Assembly (NCBI GenBank): GCA_028712075.1
Contig: JAQTQX010000007.1
Location: forward strand, 1 to 64,000
DNA length: 64,000 nucleotides
From: Desulfuromonadaceae bacterium
GTDB lineage: Bacteria > Desulfobacterota > Desulfuromonadia > Geobacterales > Pseudopelobacteraceae
Direction: 5' to 3'
Shown here: in pieces, positions 62,450-64,000 of the stretch
Layout of the letters: each line of letters starts with the position of its first letter
Position numbering within the stretch: position 1 is the first letter of the stretch
Program-made: the position numbers and the translations under genes
The notes under the pieces: generated by a model
What the model saw: the letters and a program-made list of their open reading frames with translations, nothing else
What the model was told of the DNA's origin: nothing
Database searches by the model: none

Positions 62450-64000
62450 ATGTCCCGCGAAGAGTCCATCCTTGAAGACAATCCCCACTGGTATAAGGAT
62501 GCCATTATTTACCAGCTGCACATCAAGGCCTTCGCTGATTCCAGTGCTAACGGCACCGGTGATTTCCTTGGCCTGATCGGCAAACTTGATTACCTGCAGC
62601 AACTTGGCATCACCGCTGTATGGCTGCTCCCCTTTTATCCGTCACCGCAGCGGGATGATGGATATGACATCGCCGACTACTACACCGTCAACCCGACCTA
62701 CAATACCCTCCGCGAGTTCAAACAACTGCTTCGTGCCGCTCACAGTCGAGGTATCCGTGTGATAACGGAACTGGTGCTCAACCATACGTCGGATCAGCAC
62801 CCCTGGTTCCAGCGCGCCCGCCAGGCCGAACCGGGATCCGTGAATCGAGATTATTATGTCTGGAGTGACACACCAGAAAAGTACCACGATGCGCGAATCA
62901 TTTTTAAGGATTTCGAGACATCCAACTGGAGCTGGGATCCATTGGCAAAAGCGTATTACTGGCATCGTTTCTACGCCCATCAGCCGGATCTCAACTTTGA
63001 CAATCCGAAGGTGCAGTCCGAAATGCTGAAGGTAATCGACTTCTGGATGAAGCTTGGTGTTGATGGCGTTCGTCTTGATGCGGTTCCCTATCTGTTCGAG
63101 CGTGAGGGTACGAATTGCGAAAATCTTCCGGAAACACATGCTTTCCTCAAAAAATTGCGCGCCCATCTCGACACATCATTTAAAAACCGGCTGCTGCTTT
63201 CAGAGGCGAATCAATGGCCTGAAGATGCGGCTGCCTACTTCGGCAATGGTGATGAAAGCAACATGGCTTTTCATTTTCCGCTCATGCCGCGCATGTTCAT
63301 GGCAATCGAGATGGAAGACCGTTTTCCTGTTGTAGACATTCTGGATCAAACCCCGACCATCCCGGACGGATGCCAGTGGGCTATATTTCTGCGCAATCAT
63401 GACGAGTTGACCCTGGAGATGGTGACTGACGAAGAACGCGACTACATGTACCGGGTCTACGCCTCCGATCCGCGGGCACGCATCAATCTCGGTATTCGCC
63501 GCCGCCTGGCTCCGCTTATGGGTAACAATCGCCGTAAAATCGAGCTGATGAACATACTGCTCTTTTCCCTGCCGGGCACCCCCATTATCTATTACGGTGA
63601 TGAAATCGGCATGGGGGACAACTATTATCTGGGTGACCGGAACGGCGTCCGTACCCCGATGCAATGGAATCCGGACCGAAACGCCGGATTTTCGACCGCC
63701 AGCCCCCAGAAGCTGTTTCTGCCGGTCATAATTGACCCGGAATATCACTATGAGTCGATCAACGTTGAAAATCAGGAGCGCAATTCGTCATCGCTGCTCT
63801 GGTGGATGCGCCGTACAATTGCTATGCGTAAGAGTTTCAAGGCGTTCGGGTGCGGCACCCTCGATATGCTCTCTTCTGACAATGCAAAAGTGCTGTCATT
63901 CATCCGCTCTCACGGTCATGAGAAAATTCTGGTTGTCATCAATCTTTCACGCTTCACCCAGACTGTCTCAGTCGATCTTTCACAATATGCGGGCATGTTT
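62450..64000 (+). CDS. treS: Second trehalose synthase (TreS), cut by right edge
   Basis: ATG 62450, with GGGGA 8 bases upstream, opens a frame of 517 codons that is still open at the window end. It is a GH13_16 TreS: NPHWYKDAIIYQLHIKAF, Asp210 (VRLDAVPYLF), Glu252 (LLSEANQWPED), Asp318 (RNHDELTLEMVT), and YYGDEIGMGDN. It is close to, but clearly distinct from, the TreS half of the fusion at 55315-58671. Whether it too carries a maltokinase domain lies beyond the edge. Confidence 0.93.
   Translation, partial: MSREESILEDNPHWYKDAIIYQLHIKAFADSSANGTGDFLGLIGKLDYLQQLGITAVWLLPFYPSPQRDDGYDIADYYTVNPTYNTLREFKQLLRAAHSRGIRVITELVLNHTSDQHPWFQRARQAEPGSVNRDYYVWSDTPEKYHDARIIFKDFETSNWSWDPLAKAYYWHRFYAHQPDLNFDNPKVQSEMLKVIDFWMKLGVDGVRLDAVPYLFEREGTNCENLPETHAFLKKLRAHLDTSFKNRLLLSEANQWPEDAAAYFGNGDESNMAFHFPLMPRMFMAIEMEDRFPVVDILDQTPTIPDGCQWAIFLRNHDELTLEMVTDEERDYMYRVYASDPRARINLGIRRRLAPLMGNNRRKIELMNILLFSLPGTPIIYYGDEIGMGDNYYLGDRNGVRTPMQWNPDRNAGFSTASPQKLFLPVIIDPEYHYESINVENQERNSSSLLWWMRRTIAMRKSFKAFGCGTLDMLSSDNAKVLSFIRSHGHEKILVVINLSRFTQTVSVDLSQYAGMF

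Overview
The window looks like a chromosome segment from a Geobacter-type deltaproteobacterium (Desulfuromonadia/Geobacterales). The evidence is gene content and order, not a database match: lepA-lepB-aspS; lysC-tsaE-CBS-nnr-acpS; an indolepyruvate oxidoreductase / phenylacetate-CoA ligase / branched-chain transporter operon; an hpnH hopanoid gene; and a large trehalose/alpha-glucan cluster. No rRNA, tRNA or CRISPR array was seen.

Layout. (1) 1-4663, minus strand: housekeeping genes lepA, lepB, aspS and the start of a small lipoprotein gene cut by the left edge. (2) 4845-15757, minus strand: a type I restriction-modification locus, hsdM-hsdS-[seven genes]-hsdR. The seven inserted genes, in transcription order, are a TIR/SLOG-like protein, a ThsB-like TIR protein paired with a three-helix membrane protein, a TIR-winged-helix protein preceded by a run of ten G, a protein with two TIR domains, and a TIR protein paired with a caspase-like protease. 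This is a dense anti-phage island. The last pair has the composition reported for type IV (TIR-caspase) Thoeris, and the ThsB-like/membrane pair may be a second TIR signalling module. (3) 16114-20776: tadA, then lysC, tsaE, a CBS protein, nnr and acpS. (4) 20993-22805: a lone flgN-like gene and an MFS exporter.

(5) 22840-34441, minus strand: a probable 12-gene operon iorA-iorB-carbonic anhydrase-paaK-ACT-livK-livK-livH-livM-livG-livF-hpnH behind a good sigma70 promoter. It couples amino-acid uptake to 2-oxoacid:ferredoxin oxidation and acyl-CoA formation or use. (6) 35270-37274: an NhaD-type antiporter and a MarR regulator with a palindromic operator. (7) 37310-64000: an osmotic-stress and storage-sugar region. 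It holds TreZ, a GH57/DUF3536 protein and TreY; a membrane-anchored sensor-OtsA fusion; GlgB; a GlgE-like protein lacking its catalytic barrel; a TreS-maltokinase fusion; MalQ; and a second TreS cut by the right edge. Three mechanosensitive-channel-type genes, a prohibitin-like protein, an M23 peptidase and a DMT exporter lie among them.

How they work together (inference): the sugar region can make trehalose by three routes (TreY/TreZ from alpha-glucan, OtsA from UDP-glucose, TreS from maltose) and can send maltose-1-phosphate toward glucan via maltokinase. MscS-type channels next to these genes suggest coordinated response to osmotic upshift and downshift. A broken dapB-like gene (48340-48711) and a palindromic repeat sit between the two halves of the sugar region.
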